In this document: positions 1 through 9,433 of the stretch, piece by piece
Position numbering within the stretch: position 1 is the first letter of the stretch
How the letters are laid out: every line of letters begins with the position of its first letter
Assembly: GCF_014681765.1 (NCBI RefSeq)
Contig: NZ_CP061498.1
Coordinates: 868,001 to 932,000 of the forward strand
DNA from: Roseicitreum antarcticum
Lineage (GTDB): Bacteria > Pseudomonadota > Alphaproteobacteria > Rhodobacterales > Rhodobacteraceae
Direction of reading: 5' to 3'
Length of the DNA: 64,000 nt
Made by a program: the position numbers and the translations under genes
Notes under the pieces: model-generated
Seen by the model: only the letters and a program-made list of their open reading frames with translations
The model's database searches: none
What the model was told of the DNA's origin: nothing

Positions 1-611
1 CCTTCAGGGCCGGAATTGCCGTCGGCCAGCAGCTTGGCGGACAGTTCGGCCACCACATCGCCGTTTTCCGCATGCACCATGGCCAGCCCGCCAAGATCGC
101 GCAGGCGGCGGAAACTGGCGAAAAGCTCGTCATCATTCACCATCAGCGCGCCTTTGTAGGCGAGGAAGTGCTTGAAGCTGGTGATGCCGCGGTCGGTCAC
201 CTCCTTCATCTCGTCAAACACCTGCTGTGACCACCAGGTGATCGCCATGTGATAGCTGTAGTCGCAATGCGCGCGGGTCGATTTGTTCGACCACATCTGC
301 AGAGCGTCCAGCAGGCCCTGCCCGGGCGACGGCAGCGCAAAGTCGATCACCATGGTGGTGCCGCCTGCAAGTGCGGCGCGGGTGCCGGATTCAAAGTCAT
401 CGGCCGAATAGGTGCCCATGAAGGGCATTTCCAGATGCGTGTGCGGGTCAATCCCGCCGGGCATGACATAACAGCCGGTCGCATCGAGTTCGGTGCCGCC
501 CGAAAGGTTCGCCCCGATCTCGGTGATCTTGCCCCCATCGACCCGCACATCGGCGCGGTAGGTCAGGTCATGGGTGACGATGGTGCCGTTCTTGATGATG
601 GTTGTGGTCAT
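1..611 (-). CDS. hydA: Dihydropyrimidinase, C-terminus cut by the window edge
   Basis: Hydrolyses dihydrouracil or dihydrothymine to the N-carbamoyl-beta-amino acid, the second step of reductive pyrimidine breakdown. About 203 N-terminal residues are present and the rest lies beyond base 1. The amidohydrolase metal motif HTHLEMP, the segment SFKHFLAYKG that holds the lysine carboxylated in this family, and a downstream MVHAENG histidine are all visible. The ATG is at 611. It is the last visible gene of a minus-strand operon with the carbamoylase at 658-1908 and the aminotransferase at 1972-3306, which supports a pyrimidine role over a general hydantoinase one. Confidence 0.93.
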   Translation of the reverse strand, partial: MTTTIIKNGTIVTHDLTYRADVRVDGGKITEIGANLSGGTELDATGCYVMPGGIDPHTHLEMPFMGTYSADDFESGTRAALAGGTTMVIDFALPSPGQGLLDALQMWSNKSTRAHCDYSYHMAITWWSQQVFDEMKEVTDRGITSFKHFLAYKGALMVNDDELFASFRRLRDLGGLAMVHAENGDVVAELSAKLLADGNSGPE

Positions 612-657
612 GAATATTCCCTTATCGTTTGGCGGGCATCGTTGGGTGCGCGAAGCG

Positions 658-1908
658 TCAGCGAACGATTTCAGCAGTTTCTAGCACGGCGTGCATCAAA
701 ACCTCGGTCCCGGCGGCAGCCCAATCCTTGGAGATTTCCTCGGCCTCGTTATGGCTCAACCCATCGACGCAGGGGCACATGATCATGGTCGTCGGGAACA
801 GGCGGTTGATCCAGCAGGCATCATGGCCCGCACCCGAGATGATGTTCATATGGCTGTAGCCCAGCCGTTCGGCGGCATTGCGCACGCGGTCTACCAGCAC
901 GGGATCAAACGCGGGCGGGTCGAAGAAGCCGATGACTTCGGAGTGGAATTCCAGCCCCAGGTCGGCGCATAGTTTTGGGGCGACAGTCCGCAATTCGGTC
1001 GCCATCGCCTCCAGCACCGGCAGAATGTGACTGCGGAAATCTATCGTGAAAACAACCTTTTCGGGGATGATGTTGCGACTGTTTGGGGTGACATCGATCT
1101 GCCCGATCGCGCCCACGGAATTGGGCTGATACTTCATCGCAATTTCGTGCACCAGTTCGGTCACCTGCGCGAGGCCCCGGCCCGCGTTGCGGCGCATCGG
1201 CATCGGAGTTGATCCGGTATGCTGCCCCTTGCCGGTGATCGTGCATTCCACCCAGCGCAGGCCCTGCCCATGGGTGACGACGCCGACATCCTTGCCCTCG
1301 GCCTCCAGGATCGGGCCCTGTTCGATGTGCAGCTCAAAGAAGGCGTGCATTTCACGTTTGCCGACCGGCTCATCGCCCTTCCAGCCGATACGCTCCAGTT
1401 CATCGCCGAACCGCAGGCCCTTGGCGTCGCGCCGGTCATAGGCCCAGTCCTGTTCCAGCACACCCGCGAATACACCGGATGCCAGCATGGCGGGGGCGAA
1501 GCGCGTTCCTTCCTCATTCGTCCAGTTCACAACGACGATGGGGCGACGGGTCTTGATGCCAAGATCGCGCAGCGAGCGGATGATCTCCAACCCCGCCAAA
1601 ACGCCCAGCACACCGTCATATTTGCCGCCCGTGGGCTGGGTATCGAGATGACTGCCGACATAGACCGGCAAGGCATCCGGGTCGGTCCCTTCAAACCGCA
1701 TGAACATGGTGCCCATGGTGTCGACGCCCATGGTGCCGCCCGCAGCCTCGCACCAGTCCTGAAACAGCTTGCGGCCCTCGGCGTCTTCATCGGTCACGGT
1801 CTGACGGTTGTTGCCGCCCGCGATGCCGGGGCCGATCTGCGCCATTTCCATCAGGCTGTCCCACAACCGGTCGGGGTTGATCTTGATATTGGCGGCGGGG
1901 GCAGTCAT
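658..1908 (-). CDS. Zn-dependent amidohydrolase, probable N-carbamoyl-beta-alanine amidohydrolase (beta-ureidopropionase)
   Basis: This 416-residue protein belongs to the M20/hydantoinase-carbamoylase family. It would convert N-carbamoyl-beta-alanine to beta-alanine, CO2 and ammonia, following dihydropyrimidinase. Visible metal and substrate motifs are GSHLDTQPTGGKYDG (His and Asp ligands), TNEEGTRF (the Glu pair), HIEQGP and SGAGHDA. The length is usual for the family. It sits 46 bp upstream of the dihydropyrimidinase start on the same strand. Family members vary in substrate (N-carbamoyl-L-amino acids, allantoate), so the specificity is inferred from the neighbours. Confidence 0.88.
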   Translation of the reverse strand: MTAPAANIKINPDRLWDSLMEMAQIGPGIAGGNNRQTVTDEDAEGRKLFQDWCEAAGGTMGVDTMGTMFMRFEGTDPDALPVYVGSHLDTQPTGGKYDGVLGVLAGLEIIRSLRDLGIKTRRPIVVVNWTNEEGTRFAPAMLASGVFAGVLEQDWAYDRRDAKGLRFGDELERIGWKGDEPVGKREMHAFFELHIEQGPILEAEGKDVGVVTHGQGLRWVECTITGKGQHTGSTPMPMRRNAGRGLAQVTELVHEIAMKYQPNSVGAIGQIDVTPNSRNIIPEKVVFTIDFRSHILPVLEAMATELRTVAPKLCADLGLEFHSEVIGFFDPPAFDPVLVDRVRNAAERLGYSHMNIISGAGHDACWINRLFPTTMIMCPCVDGLSHNEAEEISKDWAAAGTEVLMHAVLETAEIVR

Positions 1909-1971
1909 GGGCAGTGCTCTCCTGTTCCGAGGTCGTGTGCCCCTATGCTGGGCGCATCGTTGTTTCTTCGC

Positions 1972-3306
1972 CTAGTCGAGGGCTTCAAGCACACCGCGCA
2001 AGGTGCCGATCAACTGGTCAATCTGCGGTTTCTCAATGATCAGCGGCGGCGACATGGCGATGATGTCCCCGGTGGTTCGGATCAAGATCCCGGCCTCATA
2101 CGCCTTCAAAAACGCACTGAACGCGCGTTTGGTGGGCGCACCGGCGATGGGTTCAAGTTCGACTGCACCGATCAGCCCCAGATTTCGGATGTCGATCACA
2201 TGGCGCGCACCGCGCAGGCTGTGCAGCGCATCCTGCCAATAGGGCGCGATCTCGGCGCCACGTTCAAACAGCCCTTCCTCGCGGTAGGTGTCCAGCGTGG
2301 CGATCGCGGCGGCCGAGGCGATGGGGTTGCCCGAATAGGTATAGCCGTGGAACAGCTCGATCATATGCTCGGGGCCGTCCATGAACGCATCATGCACCGC
2401 ACCGGTGGTCATGACCGCGCCCATGGGGATCACGCCGTTGGTCAGCCCTTTGGCGGTGCACATCATGTCGGGCAGCACGTCGAAATATTGCGCGGCGAAA
2501 GGCGCGCCAAGGCGGCCAAAGCCGGTGATGACTTCATCAAAAATCAACAGGATGCCGTGTTTCGCGGTAATCTCTCGCAGCCGTTGCAGGTACCCTTTTG
2601 GCGGCAAGATCACCCCGGTGGACCCCGCGACGGGCTCGACGATCACCGCAGCGATGGTTTCAGCGCCATGCAGGGCGACGATGCGCTCCAACTCATCGGC
2701 GAGGTTCGCGCCGTGTTCCGGCTGGCCCTGGGTATAGCTGTTGAGGTCAGGCAGATGCGTGTGCGGCATGTGATCGACACCGCCCAACAGCGTGCCGAAC
2801 ATCTTGCGGTTGGTGACGATGCCCCCGACCGAGATGCCGCCGAAGTTCACCCCGTGATAGCCGCGCTCGCGCCCGATCAGCCGGGTGCGCGCACCCTCGC
2901 CCCGCGCCCTATGGTAGCCGATGGCAAGTTTCAGCGCGGTTTCAACGGATTCCGACCCAGAGTTGGTGTAGAAAACATGCTCCATCCCTTCGGGCGCAAT
3001 GCCGATCAGGCGATTGGCAAGTTCGAACGCGATGGGGTGGCCCATCTGAAAGGCGGGGGCGTAATCCAGCTCTCCGGCCTGTTTGGCGATTGCTTCGGTG
3101 ATCTTCGGGCGGCAATGCCCCGCGTTGCAGCACCACAGGCCCGCCGTGCCATCCAGCACCTGCCGCCCCTCGGACGTGGTGTAATGCATATCCTTCGCCC
3201 CCACGAACATCCGGGGGTCCTTCTTGAATTGCCGGTTTGCGGTGAAGGGCATCCAGAAGGCATTGAGGTCATTGGGGGTCGGGCGATCAAGCGCCATGAA
3301 GAGCAT
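1972..3306 (-). CDS. Class III omega-aminotransferase, probable beta-alanine:pyruvate transaminase
   Basis: PLP-dependent class III aminotransferase of 444 residues. The cofactor-binding Asp lies in LLIFDEVITGFGRLG and the Schiff-base lysine in TAKGLTNG. In this operon it most likely moves the amino group of beta-alanine (or beta-aminoisobutyrate) to pyruvate, giving malonate semialdehyde. It is the promoter-proximal gene of the aminotransferase, carbamoylase, dihydropyrimidinase set and diverges from the rutR-type regulator at 3523. Related enzymes use putrescine or other omega-amino acids, so the substrate call rests on context. Confidence 0.88.
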   Translation of the reverse strand: MLFMALDRPTPNDLNAFWMPFTANRQFKKDPRMFVGAKDMHYTTSEGRQVLDGTAGLWCCNAGHCRPKITEAIAKQAGELDYAPAFQMGHPIAFELANRLIGIAPEGMEHVFYTNSGSESVETALKLAIGYHRARGEGARTRLIGRERGYHGVNFGGISVGGIVTNRKMFGTLLGGVDHMPHTHLPDLNSYTQGQPEHGANLADELERIVALHGAETIAAVIVEPVAGSTGVILPPKGYLQRLREITAKHGILLIFDEVITGFGRLGAPFAAQYFDVLPDMMCTAKGLTNGVIPMGAVMTTGAVHDAFMDGPEHMIELFHGYTYSGNPIASAAAIATLDTYREEGLFERGAEIAPYWQDALHSLRGARHVIDIRNLGLIGAVELEPIAGAPTKRAFSAFLKAYEAGILIRTTGDIIAMSPPLIIEKPQIDQLIGTLRGVLEALD

Positions 3307-3412
3307 CCTGTCAGCGGCCCGGTCATCCAGTCATGTCGCAAAAGGCATGTCGGGCTTGACGTGCGGGCGGTTTTTTACTTTCTGTTCAAGTCCGGGGTTG
3401 ACGCTATCAGAG

Positions 3413-3428
3413 TTGACCATTCAGTCAA
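3413..3428. promoter_or_regulatory. Probable RutR operator between the pyrimidine operon and rutR
   Basis: TTGACCATTCAGTCAA matches the E. coli RutR consensus TTGACCAnnTGGTCAA at 12 of the 14 fixed positions. It lies in the 216-bp gap between the divergent aminotransferase and regulator genes. On the minus strand its right half forms a possible -35 (TTGACT), with TAGCGT 16 bases further on, so bound regulator could block the operon promoter. The consensus is known from E. coli; its use here is inferred. Confidence 0.65.
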
Positions 3429-3522
3429 GTTTGATTTCCTGCGCCCGCCGCCCAAAGGAATACCACACCATGATGATGCCGACAAACGCTACAAAAGCAG
3501 GCAGACGCCAAGGATCGGGCGC

Positions 3523-4131
3523 GTGACCACCCGCATCCAGCGGCGCAACCGCAAGATCATCCTGGAGGCCGCATTGGACGTCTTCTCGGCCCACGGGTTC
3601 CGTGGCGCAACGCTGGACCAGATCGCCGAACGTGCCGGGCTGTCAAAGCCCAACCTGCTGTATTATTTCGACGGCAAGGAGGCCATTCACCACGCCCTGC
3701 TGACCAACCTGCTGGATACCTGGCTGGACCCGTTGCGCGCGCTGAACCCCGAGGGGGACCCGCAGACGGAACTATTGGAATACATGCGCCGCAAACTTCA
3801 GATGGCACATGAATTTCCCCGTGAAAGTCGTTTGTTTGCCAATGAAATCATCCAGGGCGCGCCCCGGATCGAAGGGTTCATCCGGCATGACCTGAAGGCG
3901 CTGGTGGATGAAAAAGCGCGGCTGATCGACCATTGGGTCCATCACGGCAGGATCGCGCCGGTTGACCCCTATCACCTGATCTTCTCGATCTGGGCGCTGA
4001 CCCAGCATTATGCTGATTTCGACGCGCAAATCCGCATGATCCGGGGCGATCATACCGTGCCCGTCGAAGGGGCGGAGCCGTTTTTGACCACGCTTTTCCT
4101 GCGATTGCTCAGCCCGAAGCCGACCGACTGA
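3523..4131 (+). CDS. rutR: TetR-family pyrimidine regulator, RutR-like
   Basis: The 202-residue product has an N-terminal TetR helix-turn-helix (ALDVFSAHGFRGATLDQIAE, then GLSKPNLLYYFDGKEA) and a C-terminal ligand domain closely resembling E. coli RutR, including LYYF, ALVDEKARLI, APVDPYHLIFSIWA and TQHYADF. RutR senses uracil or thymine and is released from DNA. The start is a GTG preceded by AAGGA eight bases upstream. The frame stays open far 5', but no ATG in that frame is close, and a run of ATGs at 3470 is out of frame and soon stops. It is divergent from the pyrimidine operon, with a RutR-like palindrome between them. Confidence 0.88.
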   Translation: MTTRIQRRNRKIILEAALDVFSAHGFRGATLDQIAERAGLSKPNLLYYFDGKEAIHHALLTNLLDTWLDPLRALNPEGDPQTELLEYMRRKLQMAHEFPRESRLFANEIIQGAPRIEGFIRHDLKALVDEKARLIDHWVHHGRIAPVDPYHLIFSIWALTQHYADFDAQIRMIRGDHTVPVEGAEPFLTTLFLRLLSPKPTD

Positions 4132-4288
4132 CACGCACTTGGGGCTTTTCTCAGGATCGGACTGTAACGCCTTGATATAAATTGGTTATATGACAAAGAG
4201 ATTCATCGCGTGTCCAGCGCCGGCAGCCGTCGATTTTTTGTGGGTTTCGCACCGCAATACGCTGATACAAAACGAAATATCGAATATC

Positions 4289-5395
4289 TTATCCCGGCTG
4301 GCTGACCCGCCCGCCGCCGACCGCAGCGGCGACGCCTGTCGTGCCCGGCGCGCTGGTGGGCAGGCCACGCAGCACGCGGACCGCCAGATACGCGAAGGCC
4401 TGCGCCTCGATCATGTCGCCGTCCAGACCCAAGGCCTCGACCGGCGACACATCGCAGGGCACGGCGGCGCGGATCATCGCCATCAGGACAGGGTTGTGCC
4501 GCCCCCCGCCTGACACCAGCATCCGCGCGGGCGCATCGGGATAATGCTCTGCCGCGCGGGCGACGGCGGCAGCAACGACCGCACTCAGCGTCGCGCAGGC
4601 ATCGGCATCGCCCAGATCCGCGACGGCGGCCATCAGGCCTGGATCCAGCCGGTCCAGCGATTTGGGCGGTATCTTGTGAAAATACGCGCCCGAAAGGTAG
4701 CGATCGACCACGCCCTGATCGACAATGCCCGACGCCGCCAGCGCCCCGTCCGCGTCCATAGGCACCCCGCGCCGCGCCTGCATAAGGTCGTTCAGCGGCC
4801 CGCAGGCGGGCCCGGTATCAAACGCCAGGCACGCGCCCGGCGTATCAGGCGTGCGCAGGCGCGGATCGACCCAGGTGACATTGCCGACGCCGCCCAGGTT
4901 GAGGAACACGACCGGGGCGTGCAGGCCAAGATGCCGCGCCAGGGCGTGATGGTAAAACGGGGCCAGCGGCGCACCCTGGCCGCCCAGTTCCACATCGTTG
5001 CTGCGAAAATCCCACACGACGGGCCAGCCCAACACCTCGGCCAGCACCGCGCCACTGCCGGTCTGATGCGTCCGGCGTGCGCCCGGGTCGTGCGCCAGCG
5101 TCTGACCGTGAAATCCAGCCAGATCAATGGCTTCAAAGCCGTTCATCACCTCGGCATGCGCCGTTTCGACCACTTCTGCGGCCTCTTCCACCCCGGCATC
5201 GCCCGGCCAGCGGCCCAGGGCTGTGCGCAGCACCGCACGCTCGGCATCCGTATAGGGGCGGTAGGCGCTGGGGCCAAAGCGGCGGATCACGTCTCCATCG
5301 GTTTCCAGCACCGCCGCATCCACCCCGTCAAGCGACGTGCCCGACATCGTGCCCAGCACACGCAACATTCCCGTCTTCACCCCAGCCTTTAACAT
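4289..5395 (-). CDS. anmK: Anhydro-N-acetylmuramic acid kinase
   Basis: Phosphorylates and opens 1,6-anhydro-MurNAc released during peptidoglycan turnover, returning it to MurNAc-6-phosphate. The 368-residue product shows the family hallmark [15 protein letters not shown] near the N-terminus, LAGFHGQT, the NLGGVGNVT segment and the C-terminal [10 protein letters not shown] loop. The ATG at 5395 has GAGGG about eight bases upstream; a second ATG at 5368 would shorten it by nine residues. It is divergent from tyrS with a 66-bp gap, an arrangement common in Rhodobacteraceae. Confidence 0.93.
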   Translation of the reverse strand: MLKAGVKTGMLRVLGTMSGTSLDGVDAAVLETDGDVIRRFGPSAYRPYTDAERAVLRTALGRWPGDAGVEEAAEVVETAHAEVMNGFEAIDLAGFHGQTLAHDPGARRTHQTGSGAVLAEVLGWPVVWDFRSNDVELGGQGAPLAPFYHHALARHLGLHAPVVFLNLGGVGNVTWVDPRLRTPDTPGACLAFDTGPACGPLNDLMQARRGVPMDADGALAASGIVDQGVVDRYLSGAYFHKIPPKSLDRLDPGLMAAVADLGDADACATLSAVVAAAVARAAEHYPDAPARMLVSGGGRHNPVLMAMIRAAVPCDVSPVEALGLDGDMIEAQAFAYLAVRVLRGLPTSAPGTTGVAAAVGGGRVSQPG

Positions 5396-5461
5396 GGTCT
5401 TTCCCTCAGGCCACCCAGCCGGTATAGACAGCCCCAACCGACGGCCAAGGACAACAGAAAA

Positions 5462-6715
5462 ATGACCTATCACCCCAAATCGGAATTCCTCCGCATCATC
5501 ATCGAGCGTGGATTTCTGGAAAACTGCACCGCGTTGCAGGCGCTGGATGAGGCGCTGATCAAAGGGGTGGTTCCGGCGTACATCGGGTATGATGCGACCG
5601 CGAAATCGCTGCATGTGGGGCATTTGCTGAACATCATGCTGCTGCGCTGGCTGCAAAAGACCGGGCACAAGCCGATCACGCTGATGGGCGGCGGCACCAC
5701 CAAGGTCGGTGACCCGTCCTTCCGGTCGGAAGAACGCCCCCTGCTGACCCCTGACGCCATTGCAGGCAACATCAGCGGCATGCAGCAGGTTTTTGCGAAA
5801 TACCTCAGCTATGGTGATGCCCCTTCCGATGCGATCATGCTCAACAATGCCGAATGGCTGGACGGGTTGAATTACCTCGATTTCCTGCGCGACATCGGGC
5901 GGCATTTCAGCGTCAACCGCATGCTGTCGTTTGAATCGGTGAAATCCCGGCTGGACCGCGAGCAATCGCTGTCCTTCCTGGAATTCAACTACATGATCCT
6001 GCAAGCCTATGATTTCCTTGAAATCTACCGCCGTTACGGCTGCTTGTTGCAGATGGGCGGGTCGGACCAATGGGGCAATATCGTCAACGGCATCGACCTG
6101 ACCCGCCGGGTGATTGATGGCGAGATCTACGGCCTGGTCACGCCGCTGCTCACCACCTCGGACGGGCGCAAGATGGGGAAATCCCAGGGCGGCGCGGTCT
6201 GGCTGAATGCCGACATGCTGTCACCCTATGAGTTCTGGCAATTCTGGCGCAATACCACCGATGCCGATGTGGGCCGCTTCCTGAAGCTCTACACAGAACT
6301 GCCGGTTGAGGAATGCAACCGTCTGGGCGCGCTGCAAGGCGCCGAGATCAATGCGGCGAAGGTGACGCTGGCCAATGAGGTCACAGCGCTGTGTCACGGG
6401 GCCGAAGCGGCGGCGGCAGCCGAAGCTACCGCGCGTGAGGTATTTGAACACGGCGGCATCGGCGAGGATCTGCCAACGGTGTCGCTTACCCGGGAAGAAC
6501 TTAAAGAGGGGTTGTCGATAGTACAGCTATTTGTCCTCACATCACTTGCCAAATCGGGCAAAGACGCGAAACGCCTCATTGCAGAAGGCGCAGCGCGCGC
6601 GAATGACGCCCTGGTGACTGATGCAGGACAGATCATCCATGCCAACGATCTGGACACCCCTCTCAAGCTGACTGCGGGCAAGAAACGCCACGCCCGCGTT
6701 GTGCTGGGCGACTGA
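5462..6715 (+). CDS. tyrS: Tyrosyl-tRNA synthetase
   Basis: Charges tRNA-Tyr with tyrosine in the cytoplasm. This is a class I synthetase of 417 residues with the HIGH signature as HVGHL, the KMSKS loop as KMGKS (in [12 protein letters not shown]), the tyrosine-binding [11 protein letters not shown] segment, and a C-terminal S4-like RNA-binding domain ([21 protein letters not shown]). AAGGA lies about nine bases before the ATG. Length and domain order are normal. Confidence 0.97.
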   Translation: MTYHPKSEFLRIIIERGFLENCTALQALDEALIKGVVPAYIGYDATAKSLHVGHLLNIMLLRWLQKTGHKPITLMGGGTTKVGDPSFRSEERPLLTPDAIAGNISGMQQVFAKYLSYGDAPSDAIMLNNAEWLDGLNYLDFLRDIGRHFSVNRMLSFESVKSRLDREQSLSFLEFNYMILQAYDFLEIYRRYGCLLQMGGSDQWGNIVNGIDLTRRVIDGEIYGLVTPLLTTSDGRKMGKSQGGAVWLNADMLSPYEFWQFWRNTTDADVGRFLKLYTELPVEECNRLGALQGAEINAAKVTLANEVTALCHGAEAAAAAEATAREVFEHGGIGEDLPTVSLTREELKEGLSIVQLFVLTSLAKSGKDAKRLIAEGAARANDALVTDAGQIIHANDLDTPLKLTAGKKRHARVVLGD

Positions 6716-6776
6716 GCAACCCCGGGCGCGCGGGGCGCGCATGCAGCCGATTGCACCGCCCTGCCCGTGCTGGCGC

Positions 6777-6804
6777 TTGCATCCCCGCAGGGCGCGTGTA
6801 TAAG
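6777..6804 (+). promoter_or_regulatory. Candidate sigma-70-type promoter for the rpsF operon
   Basis: TTGCAT at 6777-6782 and TATAAG at 6799-6804 are separated by 16 bases and lie about 110 bases upstream of rpsF, in the only sizeable gap before the ribosomal operon. Read by eye; no transcript evidence. Confidence 0.45.
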
Positions 6805-6913
6805 GCCCCAACTTTTCCGCATTTCACGTATCCGGCGCAGCCTCTCGTGGACGGGGCGCGGAAAGGTCACTGCCCGTCCTATGAAATGCGCCCAGACATG
6901 ACTAGGAGTATCC

Positions 6914-7339
6914 ATGGCGCTTTATGAGCACGTCATGATTGCGCGTCAGGACTTGTCCAACACGCAAGCCGAAGGCCTGATCGAACATTTCTCGGGCATC
7001 CTGACCGAAAACGGCGGCAAGGTCGTCGATTTCGAATATTGGGGCGTCAAAACGATGGCCTACAAGATCAACAAGAACCGCAAGGGGCATTATGCCTTTC
7101 TGCGCAGCGACGCACCCAGCGCCGCCGTGCAGGAAATGGAACGCCTGATGCGCCTGCATGACGACGTGATGCGCGTTCTGACCATCAAGGTCGATGAACA
7201 CGTCGAAGGTCCGTCCGTGCAGATGCAAAAGCGCGATGACCGCCCAGAGCGTGGCGACCGGCCTGACCGTGGCGACCGCCCGGATCGCGGCGACCGTGGC
7301 GACCGCCCCGATCGTGGCCCCCGCCCCGAACGCCGTTGA
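6914..7339 (+). CDS. rpsF: 30S ribosomal protein S6
   Basis: A 141-residue S6 that binds 16S rRNA together with S18 on the 30S platform. The canonical fold is clear ([11 protein letters not shown], then [19 protein letters not shown]). The last roughly 35 residues form a charged tail of repeated RGDRPD units, a common alphaproteobacterial extension, encoded by short degenerate DNA repeats. It is the first gene of rpsF-rpsR-rplI, with a 26-bp gap to rpsR. Confidence 0.97.
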   Translation: MALYEHVMIARQDLSNTQAEGLIEHFSGILTENGGKVVDFEYWGVKTMAYKINKNRKGHYAFLRSDAPSAAVQEMERLMRLHDDVMRVLTIKVDEHVEGPSVQMQKRDDRPERGDRPDRGDRPDRGDRGDRPDRGPRPERR

Positions 7340-7365
7340 TTGATCTGAGCACAGGAGCCTGAACC

Positions 7366-7593
7366 ATGGCCACCAAACCATTCTTCCGCCGTCGCAAAGT
7401 CTGCCCGTTCTCGGGCGAGAACGCGCCCGCGATCGACTACAAAGACACCCGCCTTCTGCAACGCTACATTTCAGAGCGTGGCAAGATCGTGCCCTCGCGC
7501 ATCACCGCAGTCTCGGCAAAAAAGCAGCGTGAACTGGCCCGTGCCATCAAACGCGCCCGCTTCCTCGCCCTGCTGCCCTATGCCGTGAAATAA
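7366..7593 (+). CDS. rpsR: 30S ribosomal protein S18
   Basis: A 75-residue S18 that binds 16S rRNA as a partner of S6. It has the usual basic central region, [19 protein letters not shown], followed by [29 protein letters not shown] precedes the ATG. It sits between rpsF and rplI with short gaps, so the three are surely one transcript. Confidence 0.97.
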   Translation: MATKPFFRRRKVCPFSGENAPAIDYKDTRLLQRYISERGKIVPSRITAVSAKKQRELARAIKRARFLALLPYAVK

Positions 7594-7605
7594 GGAGAAT
7601 TTGAC

Positions 7606-8235
7606 ATGCAAGTGATCCTTTTGGAACGTGTGGCCAAGCTGGGCCAGATGGGCGACGTGGTAAACGTCAAGCAAGGCTATGCGCGCAACTACCTGCTGCC
7701 GCAACGCAAGGCCCTGCGCGCATCCGACGCCAATATCGCGGCGTTTGAAGCCCAGAAAGCCACGCTTGAGGCACAAAACCTTGAGACCCGCAAAGAAGCC
7801 GAAGCCCTTGGCGCGAAGTTCGACGGGACGACCTATGTCGTTATCCGGTCGGCCTCCGATTCGGGCGCGCTCTATGGCTCGGTCAGCACCCGTGATATCT
7901 CGGATGTGGTGTCCGAAGCCGGCATCAAGGTCGAGCGTCGCCAGATCATTCTGGTCGAACCAATCAAAATGCTGGGCATCCATGACGTGACCATCAACCT
8001 GCACCCCGAAGTTGACGCGGGCATCCGCATCAACGTCGCGCGTTCGGTTGAAGAAGCCGAACTGCAGGCATCGGGCAAGTCGATCCAGGAACTGGCGGCG
8101 GAAGAAGAAGCCGCAGCAGAGTTCGAGATCTCGGAACTGTTCGACGATATCGGTTCCGCAGGCATGGACGACGACGATTACCGCAGCGAAGATCCCCGCG
8201 ACAGCGGCAACAGCGAAGACCCGCGCGACGCCTGA
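7606..8235 (+). CDS. rplI: 50S ribosomal protein L9
   Basis: A 209-residue L9. The N-terminal 23S-binding domain carries the L9 signature [18 protein letters not shown], followed by the long connecting helix and the C-terminal domain. The last 50 or so residues are an acidic tail ([21 protein letters not shown]) that makes this protein longer than the roughly 150 residues of E. coli L9; such tails are usual in Rhodobacteraceae. A strong terminator follows 20 bases after the stop. Confidence 0.97.
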   Translation: MQVILLERVAKLGQMGDVVNVKQGYARNYLLPQRKALRASDANIAAFEAQKATLEAQNLETRKEAEALGAKFDGTTYVVIRSASDSGALYGSVSTRDISDVVSEAGIKVERRQIILVEPIKMLGIHDVTINLHPEVDAGIRINVARSVEEAELQASGKSIQELAAEEEAAAEFEISELFDDIGSAGMDDDDYRSEDPRDSGNSEDPRDA

Positions 8236-8255
8236 TCGGCACGCGCGCGACATTG

Positions 8256-8290
8256 AAAGGCCGCGTCGGGTCCCTCGGCGCGGCCTTTTT
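8256..8290 (+). terminator. Rho-independent terminator after rplI
   Basis: AAAGGCCGCG (8256-8265) pairs perfectly with CGCGGCCTTT (8279-8288), with a 13-base loop, and the run of five T at 8286-8290 completes it. It ends the rpsF-rpsR-rplI transcript. Confidence 0.9.
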
Positions 8291-8550
8291 GTCAGCACTG
8301 GATCGCCAACGGCATAGCGCCTGGGCGCCGTGCCGCATAATGTCGCGCGGGGCCAACCGAAGCCGCAAAACCCACCGCTTCGTCGGCGGTGCCTTGTGGA
8401 ACATGCCCCGCCGCCCTATATTCGGCAATCGAGATATGTCTGCAAACGGGTATGACACCCCCCGGCCAAGCCCGGTTCAGGCCATGTGGTCGGTCCGACA
8501 CCATGCGCGCCGGGTGAATATGTAGCGGACAGCAAACCATATATGGGGTG

Positions 8551-8904
8551 ATGCGGGTGCTTTCGGAAACGACTACAGATGAGAAACCGCATGTCGCCCC
8601 GTCAGACATGATCGCCGAGGCACAGGCTGCGTCGAATTTTCTGAAAGCACTGGCCCATGAAGGGCGGCTGATGATCCTGTGCCACCTGGCATCAGGCGAA
8701 AAATCGGTGACCGAGCTGGAACAGCTTTTGTCCTCACGCCAGGCGGCGGTCAGCCAGCAACTGGCGCGGCTGCGGGTCGAAGGGATTGTCGCGTCACGCC
8801 GTGAAGGCAAGGCGATTTACTATTCGCTGCATGACCCGAAAGCCGCGCGCATGATCGCGCTGGTATATGAGATGTTCTGCAAGGATGCCGCGACCAACTG
8901 CTGA
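8551..8904 (+). CDS. sqrR: ArsR-family persulfide-sensing repressor, SqrR/BigR-like
   Basis: A winged-helix repressor of 117 residues from the ATG (a GTG lies one codon earlier). The recognition region is SVTELEQLLSSRQAAVSQQLARLR. Two cysteines, C44 in LMILCHL and C110 in VYEMFC, sit 66 residues apart, the same spacing as C41 and C107 of Rhodobacter capsulatus SqrR, which form a tetrasulfide bridge on exposure to sulfane sulfur and release DNA. No ArsR-type metal CxC motif is present. A perfect palindrome, CCATATATGG (8537-8546), lies just before the start and may serve autoregulation. No sulfide-oxidation gene is adjacent. Confidence 0.82.
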   Translation: MRVLSETTTDEKPHVAPSDMIAEAQAASNFLKALAHEGRLMILCHLASGEKSVTELEQLLSSRQAAVSQQLARLRVEGIVASRREGKAIYYSLHDPKAARMIALVYEMFCKDAATNC

Positions 8905-8928
8905 CGGCATCCATCTTTTTTTTCGTTG

Positions 8929-8978
8929 TTTTCCATAGATCTGGGTTTTCCATAGATCTGGGTTTTCCATAGATCTGG
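8929..8978. repeat. 17-bp tandem repeat, 2.9 copies
   Basis: TTTTCCATAGATCTGGG is repeated at 8929-8945 and 8946-8962, with a final copy lacking one G at 8963-8978. Each unit holds the palindrome AGATCT. The array sits between the stop of the sqrR-like gene and the grxD terminator and is much AT-richer than its surroundings. Confidence 0.95.
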
Positions 8979-8998
8979 CGCCTTCCTGACGCGCAAAA

Positions 8999-9035
8999 AC
9001 CAAAAGGCGCGCCGGTTTCCCGCCGCGCCTTTGGT
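8999..9035 (-). terminator. Terminator downstream of grxD
   Basis: On the minus strand ACCAAAGGCGCG pairs with CGCGCCTTTTGGT (one bulged base) and is followed by a T-rich run. It lies 31 bases beyond the grxD stop and ends the purL-bolA-grxD strand. Confidence 0.8.
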
Positions 9036-9065
9036 CAAAATCGGTGTTGCCCGGGCAGCAATGCC

Positions 9066-9428
9066 TCAGGCATTCGCCTCCCGGATCTTTTCTGCGGCAT
9101 CCTTGTCGTAGGTGATGCCGTTTTCGGCGAACAAGGTATCCAATTCACCCGACAATGTCATCTCTGTGATGATATCGCAGCCGCCGACAAATTCGCCCTT
9201 CACATAAAGCTGAGGAATCGTCGGCCAGTCCGAGTAATCCTTGATGCCCTGCCGGATATTCTCATCCGCGAGAACGTTCACATCTGAAAATTCCACGCCC
9301 ATAAAGTTCAGCACCCCGGCAACCCGGCTGGAGAACCCGCATTGCGGCATGGATTTGGTGCCTTTCATGAACAGCACCACGTCGTTTTCAGTGACGGTTT
9401 TCTTGATCTGCACTTGTGCGTCGGCCAT
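9066..9428 (-). CDS. grxD: Monothiol glutaredoxin (Grx4/GrxD type)
   Basis: A 120-residue CGFS-class glutaredoxin with the active-site motif MPQCGFSSRV (C30) and the glutathione-binding segments WPTIPQLYV and GGCDI. CGFS glutaredoxins bind a bridging [2Fe-2S] cluster and pair with BolA proteins in iron-sulfur trafficking and iron sensing. The bolA gene ends only 5 bp upstream on the same strand, so the partners are co-transcribed. Confidence 0.95.
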   Translation of the reverse strand: MADAQVQIKKTVTENDVVLFMKGTKSMPQCGFSSRVAGVLNFMGVEFSDVNVLADENIRQGIKDYSDWPTIPQLYVKGEFVGGCDIITEMTLSGELDTLFAENGITYDKDAAEKIREANA

Positions 9429-9433
9429 CTGGC

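Noticed and set aside
1219..3522. A very long plus-strand frame (1219-4131) reaching back from rutR
   Set aside because: Its first 770 codons are antisense to the aminotransferase and carbamoylase genes and have no recognisable protein features; only the part from 3523 is rutR.
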